Below are positions 61,561 to 64,000 of a DNA stretch of 64,000 nt, one piece after another. The position numbers were made by a program, and so were the translations under genes. Source of the DNA: Erythroxylum novogranatense (Eukaryota; Streptophyta; Magnoliopsida; Malpighiales; Erythroxylaceae). Where the stretch lies: positions 38,101,858 through 38,165,857 of the forward strand of contig CM057230.1 in assembly GCA_029891385.1 (NCBI GenBank), written 5' to 3'. The notes beneath the pieces were generated by a model. That model ran no database searches and was not told where the DNA came from. It saw only the letters and a program-made list of their open reading frames with translations. How positions within the stretch are numbered: position 1 is the first letter of the stretch; each line of letters begins with the position of its first letter.

Positions 61561-63342
61561 TTACCAAAAGTCCATGCAAGAACAGAGGCCATCTTTGAAG
61601 TGATGGAACCGAGCACGATCTCTCACAATGATCTCCACATTGAAGAGTTTAGAGATCAATCTAGTGACGGTATGGCAGTCATTGCAGACCCGAAGATTCT
61701 TGAAAATACGTATTGGTGTTCCTGGTGTCAAGCATAAGATCCCCAAAGCAATCGCAAGTCTTTCACTATGCTGCCTAAGCGACTGTTGTTTACTTTCACT
61801 TTCGTGAACAATGGTAGGTGTATAGCCTATTGACTTCAGTCTTTCTTCTATAACGTCCAAAATTTGATATATCTCTTTGGTTTGAGGATGGGATGTGTCC
61901 CCCGCAAAAAGTTCATGGATAACACCATTTATTTCTATCAAACTACATCCGGGCTCTTTCCTGACTCCATTATCAGTCATCAATTTCCTAACCAACCCAA
62001 CATCATCCCATCGGCTAGCTGACGCGTAGACTTTGGATAAGAGTACATAAACACCGCTGCGATCACCTCCTCCTGATTCAAACAGTTGCTCAGCCATTTT
62101 CTCCCCAAGTTCAACACTAGCATTCCCCTTGCAACAAGAATCAAGAAGGCTTCTCCATATAACAGCATCAGGTTTCAAAGGCATGCGTGAAACCAAATCC
62201 AGAGCTTCAAGAGTCAAGCCAGCACGAGCTAGACCATCAACCAGGCAACCATAGTGCTCAAGTTGAGGTTCAATCTTGTACTCGTCAACCATCATGTCAA
62301 AATACCTGCGGCCTTCATCAACCATACATCTGTGGTTACAAGCACTCAGAACACCAACAAACGTGACAGAGTTAGGTACAAATTTCCCAAGCCTAACCAT
62401 ACGATCAAAATACTGCAAAGCCAACCCACCCTTTCCATGCATAGCCAATCCTAAGATCATAAAATTCCATGAAGTTAGATCACGCCCCTGCATTCTCTCA
62501 AAGACTTGTATAGCTATATCCACGGAGCCACATTTGCAATACATATCCACCAAACAATTGTTAACCACAACATCTTTACCTAATTCTGCACCGCATTTCC
62601 TCAACCAAAAAGCATGAGCCCAAATTCCCAAAGACAAAGCACCCAAACCGGCACAAGCATTCAGCACACTATGCATAGTATAACCGTCAGGCTCAAACAC
62701 CTCCTGCAACATAACAAACATATCTAGCGCAGACTTGAACTCACCGAACTGAACCAACGCGTCGATCATCGCATTCCAAGAAACCACACTTCTTTCCGGC
62801 ATTTTATCAAACAAATTCCGCGCTGACTCCAAACAGCCACAAGAAGCGTAGAAATGAATCAAACTATTATTCACATAAACATCAGACTCTAACCCATTTT
62901 TTAACATCTGGGCATGCGCTTGTTTTCCCTCCATCAAAGCAAATAAGTAGGCGCAGGCTTTGAAAATAAACGGGAACGTGTACTTATCGGCCGAAACCAG
63001 TCCTTCTTCGAGCATTTTCTTATAAAGCCAAAAGACTTGTTCTTTACAGTCATTGCTCTGCGCACAAGCTTTGATAAGAGTGTTCCACATGAACGTATTG
63101 GGGTCGTCGACATTGTCAAACACTCTATACGCATAGTTAATTTCATGAAGGGAAGCGAAATGTAGAATGCGACTGTAGAGAAAGACAGTTTTTTGATGGT
63201 TGGGTGAAGTTGAACGAATAGTCTGAGCGTGAATTTGCTTGAGATGAGTCATTTCTTTACATGAATTCAAGCTCGAAAGAAGACGTTCATGACGGTCCAT
63301 CGGATTGCAATTCACAGTGGCCGGATTCGTCGTCATTACCAT
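61561..63342 (-). CDS. CRR28-like: PPR protein, PLS-E-DYW type, CRR28-like
   Basis: Intronless, 593 residues from the first ATG (63342); the open frame extends 24 codons upstream only to a TTG, and an in-frame TAA lies just beyond. Residues from about 30 to 395 are PLS-class PPR repeats (for example SWNAMIDALVQFGEFKSAL, YGCLVDGLARAGLTLEAL). E and E+ motifs follow (YVLLSKVYASASRWDDV, KEPGCSLIEI). A DYW cytidine-deaminase domain fills about 495-593: HSE at 525-527 as the HxE zinc/catalytic motif, CNDC at 553-556, CSC at 587-589 and a C-terminal DFW in place of DYW. The whole sequence strongly resembles Arabidopsis CRR28 (At1g59720, recalled from memory), which edits plastid ndhB and ndhD transcripts. 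No long transit peptide is evident, so a short or upstream-encoded one must be considered. All deaminase residues appear intact. Confidence 0.95.
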   Translation of the reverse strand: MVMTTNPATVNCNPMDRHERLLSSLNSCKEMTHLKQIHAQTIRSTSPNHQKTVFLYSRILHFASLHEINYAYRVFDNVDDPNTFMWNTLIKACAQSNDCKEQVFWLYKKMLEEGLVSADKYTFPFIFKACAYLFALMEGKQAHAQMLKNGLESDVYVNNSLIHFYASCGCLESARNLFDKMPERSVVSWNAMIDALVQFGEFKSALDMFVMLQEVFEPDGYTMHSVLNACAGLGALSLGIWAHAFWLRKCGAELGKDVVVNNCLVDMYCKCGSVDIAIQVFERMQGRDLTSWNFMILGLAMHGKGGLALQYFDRMVRLGKFVPNSVTFVGVLSACNHRCMVDEGRRYFDMMVDEYKIEPQLEHYGCLVDGLARAGLTLEALDLVSRMPLKPDAVIWRSLLDSCCKGNASVELGEKMAEQLFESGGGDRSGVYVLLSKVYASASRWDDVGLVRKLMTDNGVRKEPGCSLIEINGVIHELFAGDTSHPQTKEIYQILDVIEERLKSIGYTPTIVHESESKQQSLRQHSERLAIALGILCLTPGTPIRIFKNLRVCNDCHTVTRLISKLFNVEIIVRDRARFHHFKDGLCSCMDFW

Positions 63343-64000
63343 TTTCACTACAACTTTGGGACCACTAGCACTGGCGTAAAGTTCACAACTCTGGCTCCAA
63401 TTTAGAAGATGCAAAACCAGTGGACAATTTTAATTCTGCTGAAACTTCATAAAAAGAAAGAAAAGCAACGTGAGAAGTGCAACATCAAAAGACTCGAAGG
63501 TCTAAACCATTTATGATCGTTTATCTACTTGCGTTAGAAACAAGAGTTAATGTTGGGTAAACATTTTTCTTATTGTTTTCGAAGCGGAACTTGTTAACGT
63601 CATCATCTGTAAGAATCATAGGGGAAGAGATTACCTGTTCATGAGCATCTTCCATTCGAATCATAACGTTCAATGATTCTATTGATTGGATTTTTATGTT
63701 TTCTTTATGGAAAAAATACATTTTCCCCTCGTGTTTTATCTCTCTCTATTTTAAAAGTAAATGTATTACCTACTTTTAATTTAAAAAGACTTTTTTATCT
63801 TCACTTTTACCTCCTGACTTAAAAAAATGCTACGACTTTGCCTGAAATTTGTTGTTCAATATTCTCTCTCTCTCTCTCTCGCTCCGTTTTTTTCTCCACT
63901 TATTTTCCCTGGTTCGCTAACTCCATTTCTTACGAAAAGAATTGAAGTATTATGATATACCTTTATTTTCTACGATTTATTTTTCATTTTTAAACTTTTT
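63343..64000 (-). other. Upstream region of the PPR gene
   Basis: The likely promoter and leader of the PPR gene. A CT repeat (63862-63880) gives a GA run on the gene strand. A 66-codon minus-strand frame from an ATG at 63721 has no domain. TTTCAG just before the in-frame stop (63433-63447 area) could be a splice acceptor that joins an upstream leader exon, which I cannot confirm. Confidence 0.4.

Overview
This is nuclear DNA of a flowering plant, probably a eudicot. The evidence is spliced low-density genes, a DYW-type pentatricopeptide repeat (PPR) gene, two DUF569 genes and a dense nest of plant transposons. I cannot name the species. Five loci look like genes or candidates: two DUF569 (fascin-like beta-trefoil) genes in tandem at 22.3 and 24.4-25.6 kb (+), a small unrecognised multi-exon gene at 59.5-60.8 kb (-), a weak small-ORF candidate at 61.2 kb (+), and a CRR28-like PPR-DYW gene at 61.6-63.3 kb (-). 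Nearly everything else is transposon or has no visible content.

Layout. 0-9.9 kb: gene-free DNA, a SINE fragment (0.8 kb) and two solo LTRs with perfect 5-bp target duplications (3515-5395 ACTAC; 6266-8525 TTTAA). 9.9-17.5 kb: a complete but dead Ty1/copia element (C, minus strand, target duplication CATTT). 18.5-19.9 kb: decayed MULE transposase. 21.1-21.6 kb: a TRIM fragment and a CACTA end. 22-25.6 kb: the DUF569 pair. 26.3-39.9 kb: a short-LTR copia element (A) split by an 8.9-kb long-LTR copia element (B). 40.2-43.9 kb: a gypsy remnant holding a three-LTR TRIM, which itself holds a solo LTR of the B family. 43.9-49.9 kb: a degenerate CACTA element with recognisable TNP2. 52.2-56.8 kb: a solo gypsy-type LTR (target duplication TAAAT) containing a 1.24-kb Harbinger-like element. 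57.7-58.1 kb: another gypsy LTR. 58.8-61.1 kb: a TIR-bounded segment that encloses the small gene.

How it fits together. The insertions give a relative history: gypsy remnant, then TRIM, then B-family LTR; and element A, then element B. No transposon protein here is intact. Many stops sit at tryptophan or arginine codons, as expected of methylated, silenced copies losing cytosines. The PPR protein should edit organelle RNA. The DUF569 proteins are cytoplasmic or cytoskeletal candidates of unproven role. No transposon-derived open frame looks domesticated. The points most worth a second look are the TIR-bounded segment around the small gene, the near-perfect 58-bp palindrome upstream of the second DUF569 gene, the three-LTR TRIM, and the repeat arrays in the copia leaders.
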